The notes under the pieces are model-generated. The model was not told the DNA's origin. It worked only from the letters and a program-made list of their open reading frames with translations, and ran no database searches. 64,000 nucleotides of DNA from Pseudomonas sp. DY-1. GTDB taxonomy: Bacteria; Pseudomonadota; Gammaproteobacteria; Pseudomonadales; Pseudomonadaceae. The stretch lies in assembly GCF_003626975.1 (NCBI RefSeq), contig NZ_CP032616.1:5308001-5372000 (forward strand). Direction: 5' to 3'. This document shows positions 26,223 through 33,743 of this stretch, one piece after another; the first letter of the stretch is position 1; each line of letters opens with the position of its first letter. A program made the translations under genes and the position numbers.

Positions 26223-27329
26223 ATGAAATACTTCAAACTGCCCGACCTGGGCGAAGGTCTGCAGGAAGCGGAAATCGTCCAGTGGCACGTGAAGGCGGGG
26301 GACAGCGTCAAGGCTGACCAGTTGCTCGTCTCGGTGGAAACCGCCAAGGCCCTGGTGGACATCCCGGCGCCCCACGATGGCGTGGTAGCGAAGACGTTCG
26401 GCAAGGAGGGCGACATCCTCCATGTCGGCGAACCCTTGCTCGGTTATGAGGGGGAAGATGCCGACGCCGGAACCGTGGTCGGTCGCCTGGAAGGTGGCGG
26501 CAATGCTCAGGCCGACAGCTTCTTCGTCGGCGCCGCGCCCTCCACCCGTGAACACCTGGCGCCTCGCGCCACTCCCGCTGTTCGCCAGCTTGCCCGGCAA
26601 ATGGGCGTGGAGCTTGCGGCCCTGGCCGGCAGTGGCCCGGATGGCCTGGTGACCCGCGCCGATGTGGAGCAGGCCGCGCAAAGCGCCCGCGACAGCTTCG
26701 GCGGTGAGCGGCTGCGAGGTGTGCGCCGCAGCATGGCGATCAACATGGCGCGTTCCCACGCCGAAGTGGTGCCGGTGACCATCTTCGGTGACGCCGACCT
26801 GCACCGTTGGCCGGAAGCCCGTGACCCGCTGATCCGCCTGGGCAAGGCCATTGCCGCGGCCTGTGAGGTGGAGCCGATCCTCAACAGCTGGTTCGACGGC
26901 CGCGCCCTTTCCATCCGCCAGCACGACAAGCTCGACCTCGGTATCGCAGTCGATACCCCCGACGGGCTCTTCGTACCGGTGTTGCGCAATGTGGGCGGGC
27001 GCAGCGCGGAAGACCTGAAGGAGGGCATGTCGCGCCTGCGGGCGGACGTGAAGGCACGCTCCATCCCGCCGCAGGAAATGATGGGCGCCACCATTACCCT
27101 GTCCAACTTCGGCACCCTGTTTGGCCGCTACGCCAATCCCGTGGTGGTTCCGCCCCAGGTGGCGATCATCGGTGCGGGCGGCATCCGCGACGAGGTAGTG
27201 GCCTGGCAGGGCAAGGTGGATATCCACCCGGTGCTGCCGCTGTCGCTGACTTTCGACCACCGGGCCGTCACCGGTGGCGAGGCGGCGAGGTTTCTGAAGG
27301 CGCTGGTGCACGCGCTGGAGCAGCCGTAG
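26223..27329 (+). CDS. 2-oxoacid dehydrogenase E2 (dihydrolipoamide acyltransferase)
   Basis: 368 residues: lipoyl domain with Lys42 in VETAKALVDIP (the usual VETDKA has Asp, here Ala), an E3-binding domain (TPAVRQLARQMG, about 125-160), and the catalytic acyltransferase core. The core keeps the active His346 in DHRAVTGG, but the usual DHRxxDG Asp is Thr350. One lipoyl domain only. Short linkers, about 30 residues, between domains. Acyl acceptor is CoA; which acyl group is carried cannot be read from sequence, but the leucine dehydrogenase neighbour favours isovaleryl and related groups. Confidence 0.9.
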   Translation: MKYFKLPDLGEGLQEAEIVQWHVKAGDSVKADQLLVSVETAKALVDIPAPHDGVVAKTFGKEGDILHVGEPLLGYEGEDADAGTVVGRLEGGGNAQADSFFVGAAPSTREHLAPRATPAVRQLARQMGVELAALAGSGPDGLVTRADVEQAAQSARDSFGGERLRGVRRSMAINMARSHAEVVPVTIFGDADLHRWPEARDPLIRLGKAIAAACEVEPILNSWFDGRALSIRQHDKLDLGIAVDTPDGLFVPVLRNVGGRSAEDLKEGMSRLRADVKARSIPPQEMMGATITLSNFGTLFGRYANPVVVPPQVAIIGAGGIRDEVVAWQGKVDIHPVLPLSLTFDHRAVTGGEAARFLKALVHALEQP

Positions 27330-27405
27330 GGCAGGGCTGTGCCTTGCTCAGCAATTGACATCGCCCCCACAGGAAAAGCACGTCGCTAAGCTCCGGCGCG
27401 AACTG

Positions 27406-27494
27406 TCCCCTCTCCCTTTGGGAGAGGGTTGGGGTGAGGGCTGTGTCAGGCGCCGCTCAGTGCCATTCCATTTCGCGAATGAGTTCGCCCCCAA
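27406..27494. repeat. Intergenic repeats between E2 and the AraC gene
   Basis: CCCCTCTCCCTTTGGGAGAG (27407-27426), then GGTTGGGGTGAGGG, and GCGAATGAGTTCGCCCCCA (27474-27492) repeat the two motif types seen near 5941 and 33701. A 242-base interval with no ORF. Confidence 0.65.
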
Positions 27495-27572
27495 AGATAC
27501 CTCGACACTCATCTTGCCGATCCGGCGACCGGCAGCTATTGCTGTCTGCCTTGAGCCGGCAGGAGGCCCCTG

Positions 27573-28250
27573 ATGATCGAGTTACCCTGGCAGGGCGCGC
27601 TATGGATGGCCCGCGACTTTTGCCTGCTCGAGGGCGTTGCTGGTAGTGCGCGCCCCCACGCCCACTACGCCCACCAGGCGCTATTGGCCAAGGCCTTGCC
27701 GTTTCGCCTGACCCTGGAGGGTGAGCTATTTTGCGGGCGCTTCCTGCTGGTGGAATCGATGCGTTCCCATGCCATCGAGGATCCCAGCCAGGAGGTGGTC
27801 GCCGTGTATGCCGAACCCCTGGCCTTCAGTCCGGAGACGTTACGCCAGTTGCTCGCGGATGCCCCGACGAACCTTGAAGCGCTGGCCGACCTGCTGCAGG
27901 CTGCGCCCCGGCAACAGTTGGACCCGCGAATCGCCAATGCGCTGGCAACGGTGGATACCTTGCTGGAGGAGAAGGTCAGTGCGGTGGCCCTGGCGCAAAG
28001 GGCCTGCCTGTCACTTAGCCAGTTGGAAAGACTGTTCAGCGACCAGGTGGGGCTCTCGGTGCGGCGTCTCGTACTCTGGCGCCGCCTGCGTCTGGCGCTG
28101 CGTTTGGCCCTCGAAGGCGCGACGCTGACCCGCGCTGCCATGGACGCCGGTTTCGCCGACGCCGCGCACTTCTCTCGCACCATGCGTGCCACCTTCGGAA
28201 TCCGCGCCGACCGCAACGTGGCGCGGCTGTCGTTGCGGCTGATCGACTAG
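27573..28250 (+). CDS. AraC-family transcriptional regulator
   Basis: 225 residues: a short N-terminal sensor region (HAHYAHQALLAKALPFRLTLEG) and a C-terminal AraC helix-turn-helix pair (VSAVALAQRACLSLSQLERLFSDQ and LTRAAMDAGFADAAHFSRTMRATFG). The N-terminal cupin is shorter than the usual AraC type. Located after the 2-oxoacid dehydrogenase genes and before a convergent membrane gene; whether it controls the dehydrogenase cluster is not known. Its stop overlaps the opposing gene's stop by four bases. Confidence 0.85.
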   Translation: MIELPWQGALWMARDFCLLEGVAGSARPHAHYAHQALLAKALPFRLTLEGELFCGRFLLVESMRSHAIEDPSQEVVAVYAEPLAFSPETLRQLLADAPTNLEALADLLQAAPRQQLDPRIANALATVDTLLEEKVSAVALAQRACLSLSQLERLFSDQVGLSVRRLVLWRRLRLALRLALEGATLTRAAMDAGFADAAHFSRTMRATFGIRADRNVARLSLRLID

Positions 28251-29128
28251 ACCTGGCGCAGCCCTTCCGGTGCCTCGGGGCTGGCTCCATGCGGCTGAGG
28301 GCGGAAGGGTTCGATCAACTGGGCCAGGTAGTTGCGCGGATAGTCCGGACGGCTGCCGATGCCAAGATCATGCACGCCCAAGGGGTAGTCGCTGTGGAAA
28401 GCGGTGCCAAGCAGGCGGTCCCAGAAGCTGAAGAACAGCGCGAAGTTCACGTCTCCGGCGCGGCCGTACTTCATGTGGTGGAAGCGGTGTACCGGCGCCC
28501 AGGCGAACAGATGGCGTAGTGGGCCGATGCGCATGTCGACGTTGCTGTGCTGCAGCAGGAGCTGCAGGGCGATGGCGAAGGCCAGCAGCGCGGCGATGCC
28601 CTGCGGCATGCCTAGTAAGAGTAGCGGTGCGGTACCTGCCAGTGCCTCGACGGCCTGGTGCAGCGGATGCTTCATCAGGCCATTGAAGCCATACAGCCGC
28701 TGGACGCTGTGGTGCACGGCATGCAGGCGCCAGAGCGGCTCGAGTCGGTGGCTGAGGTAATGCATCAGGGTAACGCCGAGGTCGGCGACCAGGACGGCCA
28801 GCAGCAACTGGAAAATCAGTGGCCAGTGATTGGGCCAGGTATCGAGTCCCTGCAGCCAGGTAGCGGCCAGCGGGATGACCGACACGCCGAGCAGGCTCTG
28901 GCTTTCGTTGAACAGCGCGTGCAGGCCGTCCCGTAAGCGGTCGCCCCGTGGTCGGTTCCACTGTGGCTCATAGGGCAGCCCGGCTTCGGCGAGGAAGGAC
29001 AGGGCAATGGCCGGCACCAGCAGGGCCGCGAGCCAGTAGGTCGGATGATGGGCAGTGGTCCAGAGCCCAAGGGCGAGGAAGCCGAAAAGGAACAGTGGGG
29101 CGTAGAGCCAGGCAAAGAGTGAGCGCAT
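28247..29128 (-). CDS. Sterol desaturase/fatty acid hydroxylase superfamily membrane protein
   Basis: 293 residues with four or more hydrophobic helices and the three di-iron histidine clusters of the superfamily: HYLSH (123-127), HAVHH (136-140) and HRFHH (214-218), plus His194. These enzymes use di-iron and O2 to hydroxylate or desaturate lipids. The bacterial substrate is unknown; candidates are hydroxylated fatty acids or lipid A chains. The Pro/Gly-rich C-terminal tail (SRPDYPRNYLAQLIEPF) is typical. Start fixed by GGAG upstream of the ATG. Confidence 0.88.
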   Translation of the reverse strand: MRSLFAWLYAPLFLFGFLALGLWTTAHHPTYWLAALLVPAIALSFLAEAGLPYEPQWNRPRGDRLRDGLHALFNESQSLLGVSVIPLAATWLQGLDTWPNHWPLIFQLLLAVLVADLGVTLMHYLSHRLEPLWRLHAVHHSVQRLYGFNGLMKHPLHQAVEALAGTAPLLLLGMPQGIAALLAFAIALQLLLQHSNVDMRIGPLRHLFAWAPVHRFHHMKYGRAGDVNFALFFSFWDRLLGTAFHSDYPLGVHDLGIGSRPDYPRNYLAQLIEPFRPQPHGASPEAPEGLRQV

Positions 29129-29257
29129 GGGAGGTCTCCTTGAAAGGGACCTCCAGCGTGAGGGGAAGGTCCTCCGCCGGATTGAAGAAACCGCGCAAGA
29201 TGGGATTGGGCGACACCCATTGCAGGGGCAATGGGCGGGGCCGTTGGAGAGGGCGGA

Positions 29258-29515
29258 TTACTCGCCAGCCAGCTCCAGTTCGCCCAGGGCGTCGGGCTGG
29301 TTCTTGAAGGCGCGGGCGAAGGTGTCGCGATGCTTGGCCATGAAGATGCCGATGTCTTCCACCTGCTGCTCGCTCAGTGACGGAACCGCCTTGTGCAGGA
29401 CTTCGGCCAGGGATTCGGCCAGTTCGAGCATCTTGTCGTAACGGTCGGCTTCGGCCTTATCCATGAACAGGCGCTCCGGATCGCGGCTGCTGCGGTACAC
29501 CACTTCGACGGCCAT
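29258..29515 (-). CDS. yebG: YebG family SOS-response protein
   Basis: 85 residues matching YebG: VEVVYRSSRDPERLFMDKAEADRYDKMLEL, then LSEQQVEDIGIFMAKH. E. coli YebG is LexA-repressed and induced by DNA damage; its activity is unknown. A LexA box 32 bases upstream of the ATG supports the same control here. Short acidic C-terminus (ALGELELAGE). Confidence 0.88.
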   Translation of the reverse strand: MAVEVVYRSSRDPERLFMDKAEADRYDKMLELAESLAEVLHKAVPSLSEQQVEDIGIFMAKHRDTFARAFKNQPDALGELELAGE

Positions 29516-29547
29516 TCATCACCCCTCACCTTCATTGGTTGGAAAAA

Positions 29548-29567
29548 TACTGGATGTGCGTACAGTA
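29548..29567. promoter_or_regulatory. LexA (SOS) box upstream of yebG
   Basis: TACTGGATGTGCGTACAGTA has the CTG-N10-CAG core with TA flanks on both sides, matching the 20-base consensus at most positions. Positioned 33 to 52 bases upstream of the yebG ATG. Confidence 0.8.
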
Positions 29568-29578
29568 TTCGGAATGAT

Positions 29579-29616
29579 GGCAAATGGAAATACCCCGTAG
29601 GAAATTTCCATTTGCC
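29579..29616. promoter_or_regulatory. 13-base perfect inverted repeat between yebG and psiE
   Basis: GGCAAATGGAAAT (29579-29591) and ATTTCCATTTGCC (29604-29616) are perfect complements across a 12-base spacer. No T tract follows on either strand, so a terminator is unlikely; a protein operator or RNA hairpin fits better. It lies 11 bases from the LexA box. Confidence 0.6.
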
Positions 29617-29811
29617 GGCCTCTCTCAACGGTCGCTGCGAATCGGCCCGAATTCCGCTGGAACCCAAGCATAGTCCGTGCCTCGTCCCTGCGGAGGGCTG
29701 GCTGCGACAACCTGCCTCGTGGCGTGGGGGCCAGGGCGGCCCCCATCCTGCATAACCCCACTGTCATTTTTCGCCGGCACCATCGGGGCCGTTGTCGCAA
29801 GGAGCTGTATC

Positions 29812-30303
29812 GTGAAAATCAACTGGGCTGAACAACTGCGTGCAAATGTGCATGGCCTGGCCGAGTCGCTGGGAAATCTCCTGGTGGAGAGTTTCCACTA
29901 CCTGGCGCTGTTCGCCATCGGCGGTATCACCGCCTGGGCCGCTGTCGTGGCCTTCCTGGGCATGGTGGAGAAGGGGCACATCACGGTCGATGACATCTTG
30001 CTGCTGTTCATCTACCTCGAACTGGGCGCCATGGTCGGCATCTACTTCAAGACCAACCACATGCCGGTGCGTTTCCTGATCTATGTGGCAATCACCGCTC
30101 TGACGCGCCTGCTGATCTCCGACGTTTCGCACCATCATCGTCCCGACCTGGGTGCGGTATTCGTCTCCGGCGCGATCCTGTTGCTGGCTCTTGCAATCCT
30201 GGTGGTGCGCTTCGCTTCTTCGCGCTTTCCCTCCGAGCAGTCCGACGCCCCGCCGCGTCGGCGACACCTGCGTCGTCAGGTCGAGGCGGAAGAGGAAGCC
30301 TGA
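29812..30303 (+). CDS. PsiE family membrane protein (phosphate-starvation-inducible type)
   Basis: 163 residues from a GTG at 29812 with AAGGAG eight bases upstream. Three or four hydrophobic segments with the PsiE pattern LLFIYLELGAMVGIYFKTNHMPVRFLIYVAI; the C-terminus is basic and cytoplasmic. E. coli PsiE is induced by phosphate starvation. A single CTGTCAT, a PhoB half-site, lies at 29761-29767 but no second half at 11 bases, so Pho control is not shown. Confidence 0.82.
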   Translation: MKINWAEQLRANVHGLAESLGNLLVESFHYLALFAIGGITAWAAVVAFLGMVEKGHITVDDILLLFIYLELGAMVGIYFKTNHMPVRFLIYVAITALTRLLISDVSHHHRPDLGAVFVSGAILLLALAILVVRFASSRFPSEQSDAPPRRRHLRRQVEAEEEA

Positions 30304-30309
30304 CCTCGT

Positions 30310-30346
30310 GCACGGATAGCGTGCATCAGATGCGCGCTATCTGTGC
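30310..30346. other. 12-base inverted repeat between convergent psiE and DUF3509 genes
   Basis: GCACGGATAGCG pairs with CGCTATCTGTGC (one G-U) around a 13-base loop holding the stop codon of the leftward DUF3509 gene. No T run follows, so it may be a weak bidirectional terminator or a transcript-stabilising hairpin. Confidence 0.45.
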
Positions 30347-30637
30347 GGCATTGACCAGCCCCGCGCGGACCGGCGCCACATGACCTCCTGTCATGCTGGT
30401 GAGCAGTTCGCCCACCTTGTGCCCGCTCTCGATGGCTATCCCCAGGCGAATGCTTTCGATCACGCGATTGAGGCGTACCACGTCATTACGCTGTGCCGCA
30501 CTGATCAAACGCCGCGCCACCACGCCGCGTTCATTGGTGAGGGTCAGCATGATGCTGCCGTCCGGGCTCACGAGGCTGAGGTTGACCCGGTATTCGGCCT
30601 GGAATGCGTCGGTGAGGATCTGGAAGGGGTTGTACAT
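30326..30637 (-). CDS. DUF3509 family protein
   Basis: 103 residues of a pseudomonad family: NPFQILTDAFQAEYRVNLSLVSPDG, TLTNERGVVARRLISAAQR and RLNRVIESIRLGIAIESG. Soluble, mixed alpha/beta, no catalytic motif. Function unknown; the family is common near stress and membrane genes in Pseudomonas. Start taken from the family N-terminus. Confidence 0.7.
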   Translation of the reverse strand: MYNPFQILTDAFQAEYRVNLSLVSPDGSIMLTLTNERGVVARRLISAAQRNDVVRLNRVIESIRLGIAIESGHKVGELLTSMTGGHVAPVRAGLVNAAQIARI

Positions 30638-30885
30638 GGCCTGTCACCTGGTTGATGGAGCGATGTGTCGATGGACGCCAGGAGAACTGCAAAGTTCGAA
30701 CCGCAATGACCGACGGACCGACCAGCTGTCGCGTATAGCCTGATCCGGGTCGCTCCCTGATGGCTGATAGTATTTCTCTGTTGCAAATATGATGCGTATG
30801 TAAATAATTCGCAGTATATTTCTGAAGATGCCTCTTGCCCTGCTGGAACAATCCCGCCGGGAGCGTCCTTGATCAAGGAACTAAC

Positions 30886-31182
30886 GTGAGCAAAGCCAAG
30901 ACCTCCACGCGCTGGGACGTGACCGCAAGGATGCTGGCGGCGATTCTCGGTGGCTACGCGGCGGCCTATGCGGCCACGGCGTTCCTGTCCGTTTATCTAC
31001 CGCTGGTGCGCAGCGACCGGGTGGTGTTCGCCAGTCTGTCCTGCTTCGCCGTCTACACCTTCGCCATCATCTACGCCTTTGCCGCGCGTTCGGCCGTGCG
31101 CGCCTGGTTCATGCTGGTCGGAGCGACCGTCCTGATGGCGCTGGCCGCCTACCTGCCCAGCGATTTCGGAGTACGTCCATGA
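30886..31182 (+). CDS. DUF3649 family membrane protein
   Basis: 98 residues from a GTG at 30886 (AAGGA seven bases upstream). Three hydrophobic segments (MLAAILGGYAAAYAATAFLSVYL, VVFASLSCFAVYTFAIIYAFAA, AWFMLVGATVLMALAAYL). This family is nearly always the first gene of a DUF3649-PepSY-DUF3325 set beside TonB-dependent siderophore receptors, which is exactly the order here. Its stop overlaps the PepSY start by four bases. The set is thought to help reduce or export siderophore-bound iron at the inner membrane, but evidence is mainly genomic. Confidence 0.85.
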   Translation: MSKAKTSTRWDVTARMLAAILGGYAAAYAATAFLSVYLPLVRSDRVVFASLSCFAVYTFAIIYAFAARSAVRAWFMLVGATVLMALAAYLPSDFGVRP

Positions 31183-32702
31183 GCCTGCGCCAATCCATGG
31201 CGGGACTGCACACCTGGGGCGGACTGCTACCGTCCTGGCTGCTGTTCGTCATCTTCTTCGCCGGCAGCATCGCTTGCTTCGACAAGGAACTGGAGCGCTG
31301 GATGCGCCCGGCCCTGCATGAGCCATCCAGCCACAGCATGACCGTGGACCAGGTGCGTGAAGCGATGCTCGCCAAGGCGCCGGATGCCCATGCCATCTGG
31401 ATTCGCCCGCCGAGCGAGCGCGAGCCCTTCTACTGGGCCGGTTACGAGCCGGCCGACGAAAGCGAGTTCGTGCGTTTCGCCCTCGACCCGGCCACCGGCG
31501 AGGCGATGCCGGAAACCGTCGGTGGGCTGTTCTTCTTCACGCTGCACTACGACCTCAACGCCGGCATGATCGGTATGTACATCGTGGCCATCGCCGCCAT
31601 GTTCATGCTGGTGGCATTGATCAGCGGCATCATCATCCACCGGCGCATCTTCAAGGATTTCTTCACGTTGCGTCCGGACGCCAACGGCCAACGGGCCTGG
31701 CTGGACGCGCACAACCTGTTCGGCGTGGTGGGGCTGCCGTTCCACCTGCTCATTGCCTACACGGGCCTGGCCATCTTCGTGACCTTCTACATGCCCGCCG
31801 GCATCCAGCTGGCGTACAAGGGCAATGCCGAAGAGTTCTTCAACGACACCATGGGCGCGTACCACCGCGAGGATGTGAAGCGCCCGGCGCTTGCGCCCAA
31901 GTCCCTCGATGCGTTGCTGGCCGATGCACATCGTCGCTGGGGTGGCACCGAGACCGGCTGGATCAGCGTGCATCATCCGGGAGACGAAGCTGCAGTAGTG
32001 GATATCCGCCGCTACGACCGTTCCGGCATTGTCGACTTCCAGTGGACCCTGTCCTACGACGCGGCAAGCGGTGAGCTGCTCCACGAACAGAAGCCCTACA
32101 GCCCCGGCTACCAGAGCTATGCCTGGCTGACCAACCTGCACATGGCGCAGTTCGGTGGGCAGATTGTCCGTGCCCTCTATCTGCTGCTCGGCCTGATGGG
32201 CTGCGCGATGCTGGTGGCTGGCCTGCAGGTCTGGCTGCGCAAGCGCGAGGCGCGTGGCGGCTACGGCATCGGTCTCGTGCGGGCGCTGAATGGCACAGTG
32301 GTCGGCGGCCTGCCGATCGCCAGCCTGGGCTTGCTCTATGGCAATCGCCTTTTGCCGGCCGGTCTGGCCGAGCGCGCCAGTGTGGAAACCTGGGTCTTCG
32401 TCGGTGTCTGGCTGCTGGTGGCAGTCTGGGCCGTACTGCGCCGCGATAGCGGCAAGGTCGCCCGCGACGCGCTGGTCGCCGTGGCAGCGCTGGCCCTCGG
32501 CTTGCCGCTGCTTAACGCGCTGGTCACTCCTCAGGGCAGCCTGTTGGCGACTCTGGCGCGCGGTGATTGGGACATGGCGGGCATCGACCTGGTGCTGATT
32601 GCGGCTGGTACCCTTTGCGGCTTCCTGGCCTGGCGCCGTTCGCAACCGCAGACGGCGAAGGCCCCGCGCGTCCGCCGCCGCCTGGTAGAGGAAAGCGCCT
32701 GA
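31179..32702 (+). CDS. PepSY-associated TM protein (iron-regulated, siderophore-utilisation type)
   Basis: 507 residues. An N-terminal membrane helix (LPSWLLFVIFFAGSIACF), large periplasmic PepSY regions, and further helices near 150 (AMFMLVALISGIIIHRRIF), 195 (PFHLLIAYTGLAIFVTFY), 345 and a hydrophobic C-terminal cluster. HRRIFKDFFTLR and the DAHNLFGVVGLPFHL stretch are the family signatures with a His pair that may hold haem. Homologs (FoxB/FiuB class) act in releasing iron from siderophores in the periplasm. Middle gene of the iron membrane trio. Confidence 0.85.
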   Translation: MSLRQSMAGLHTWGGLLPSWLLFVIFFAGSIACFDKELERWMRPALHEPSSHSMTVDQVREAMLAKAPDAHAIWIRPPSEREPFYWAGYEPADESEFVRFALDPATGEAMPETVGGLFFFTLHYDLNAGMIGMYIVAIAAMFMLVALISGIIIHRRIFKDFFTLRPDANGQRAWLDAHNLFGVVGLPFHLLIAYTGLAIFVTFYMPAGIQLAYKGNAEEFFNDTMGAYHREDVKRPALAPKSLDALLADAHRRWGGTETGWISVHHPGDEAAVVDIRRYDRSGIVDFQWTLSYDAASGELLHEQKPYSPGYQSYAWLTNLHMAQFGGQIVRALYLLLGLMGCAMLVAGLQVWLRKREARGGYGIGLVRALNGTVVGGLPIASLGLLYGNRLLPAGLAERASVETWVFVGVWLLVAVWAVLRRDSGKVARDALVAVAALALGLPLLNALVTPQGSLLATLARGDWDMAGIDLVLIAAGTLCGFLAWRRSQPQTAKAPRVRRRLVEESA

Positions 32703-33025
32703 TGCTGCTCCTGAGTTTCGCCTTCTGCTACCTGGCCATGACCGGATTGGCCCTGGCCATGTCCCGACAACACAAGCTGCTCTTCAGTGTCGCCCTGAGT
32801 GAATTCCGTACCCGACTGCTGCGGGTCGGCGCGGCGCTCGCCATGCTGGTTGGCCTGGCCCTGGCCATCGCCGAACTGGGTGGCGAAATCGGCATCGTGA
32901 TCTGGCTCTGCCAACTGATGCTGTCCGGCCTGTTGCTGGTTGCGCTGCTGGCCTGGCAGGCCCGCTGGGTCCTGCCGCTAGTGGCCCTGCTGCCGTTGGG
33001 CGCTGGCCTGCTGCGCCTGTTCTGA
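32702..33025 (+). CDS. DUF3325 family membrane protein
   Basis: 107 residues with three or four hydrophobic helices (LLSFAFCYLAMTGLALAMSR, LRVGAALAMLVGLALAIAEL, VIWLCQLMLSGLLLVALLAW). The ATG overlaps the PepSY stop (TGATG). Third member of the DUF3649-PepSY-DUF3325 set, always found in this order near siderophore receptors. Function unknown beyond the context. Confidence 0.82.
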   Translation: MLLLSFAFCYLAMTGLALAMSRQHKLLFSVALSEFRTRLLRVGAALAMLVGLALAIAELGGEIGIVIWLCQLMLSGLLLVALLAWQARWVLPLVALLPLGAGLLRLF

Positions 33026-33112
33026 ACCGTCCGACTGGAGCCGCATCCCGTTCGCAATTGCGGACGTAAACTGGTCCTTGCGGTGCCTCGCTTCGCCGTC
33101 AGGAGGTGTTCC

Positions 33113-33622
33113 ATGCGACCCACGCTGCCCCCCGTCGTGCTGGCCCTGGTGATCCTTTCGCCAGCCGTGCTCGCCTCGACCACCGAGGTCAGCTTCAGCC
33201 AGCCCGACAAGTACAGTGATGCGCGCCTGAACCGGGATTACGGTCGGGGTGCGGATGACTTCGTGCTGAAGGATCTCAAGGCGCATATCGAGAAGCTCGG
33301 CAAGCGCTACCTGCAATCTGGCCAGACCCTCAAGATGGATATCCGCGACATCGACCTCGCCGGCCAGTTCGAGCCCTGGCGGGTCAATTTCAAGGACGTG
33401 CGCTTCATGCGCGAAGTGACCTGGCCCAGGATCAAGCTGCACTACAGACTGGAACAGGACGGCAAGACCCTGGTTAGTCGCGATGTCACGGTGATCGACC
33501 AGTCCTACCTGCAACACGGCAACTACTACTTCAGCAACGACCGCCTGCGCTACGAGAAGACCATGCTGGATGACTGGTTCCGCTGGAACATCGCGCCTAA
33601 GGACAAGACAGTGTCGTACTGA
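33113..33622 (+). CDS. DUF3016 family exported protein
   Basis: 169 residues with a signal peptide (PVVLALVILSPAVLAS) and mature part EVSFSQPDKYSDARLNRDYG then IDLAGQFEPWRVNFKDVRFMR, the DUF3016 pattern. It ends at WFRWNIAPKDK. AGGAGGTG precedes the ATG at 33113. Periplasmic, function unknown; it sits between the iron membrane trio and the TonB receptor, though on its own 87 bases after the trio. A close to perfect ribosome site suggests high expression. Confidence 0.8.
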   Translation: MRPTLPPVVLALVILSPAVLASTTEVSFSQPDKYSDARLNRDYGRGADDFVLKDLKAHIEKLGKRYLQSGQTLKMDIRDIDLAGQFEPWRVNFKDVRFMREVTWPRIKLHYRLEQDGKTLVSRDVTVIDQSYLQHGNYYFSNDRLRYEKTMLDDWFRWNIAPKDKTVSY

Positions 33623-33650
33623 ACGGCCATTGGGGCGGACCTGTGGCCCG

Positions 33651-33740
33651 CTTGGCAAATGAATTCGCCCCTACAGGATTGCGCTGAAGGTGAGCCGGGA
33701 GTCACCCCTCTCCCTCTGGGAGAGGGGCTGGGGGTGAGGG
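33651..33740. repeat. Intergenic repeats before the TonB receptor's end
   Basis: TTGGCAAATGAATTCGCCCC (33652-33671) and the CCCCTCTCCCTCTGGGAGAGG hairpin with GCTGGGGGTGAGGG tail. Same two motif types as near 5941, 27410 and 61425, lying between convergent genes. Confidence 0.65.
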
Positions 33741-33743
33741 CTG

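Noticed and set aside
29761..29767. CTGTCAT as a Pho box for psiE
   Set aside because: Only one half-site; the second repeat is not at the required 11-base spacing.
30779..30820. AT-rich stretch upstream of the DUF3649 gene as a Fur box
   Set aside because: GCAAATATGATGCG and AATTCGC arms are only loosely similar; fewer than half of the consensus bases match in any register.
31227..32645. 472-residue minus-strand frame over the PepSY gene
   Set aside because: Antisense; the PepSY protein has clear membrane helices and coupled neighbours.
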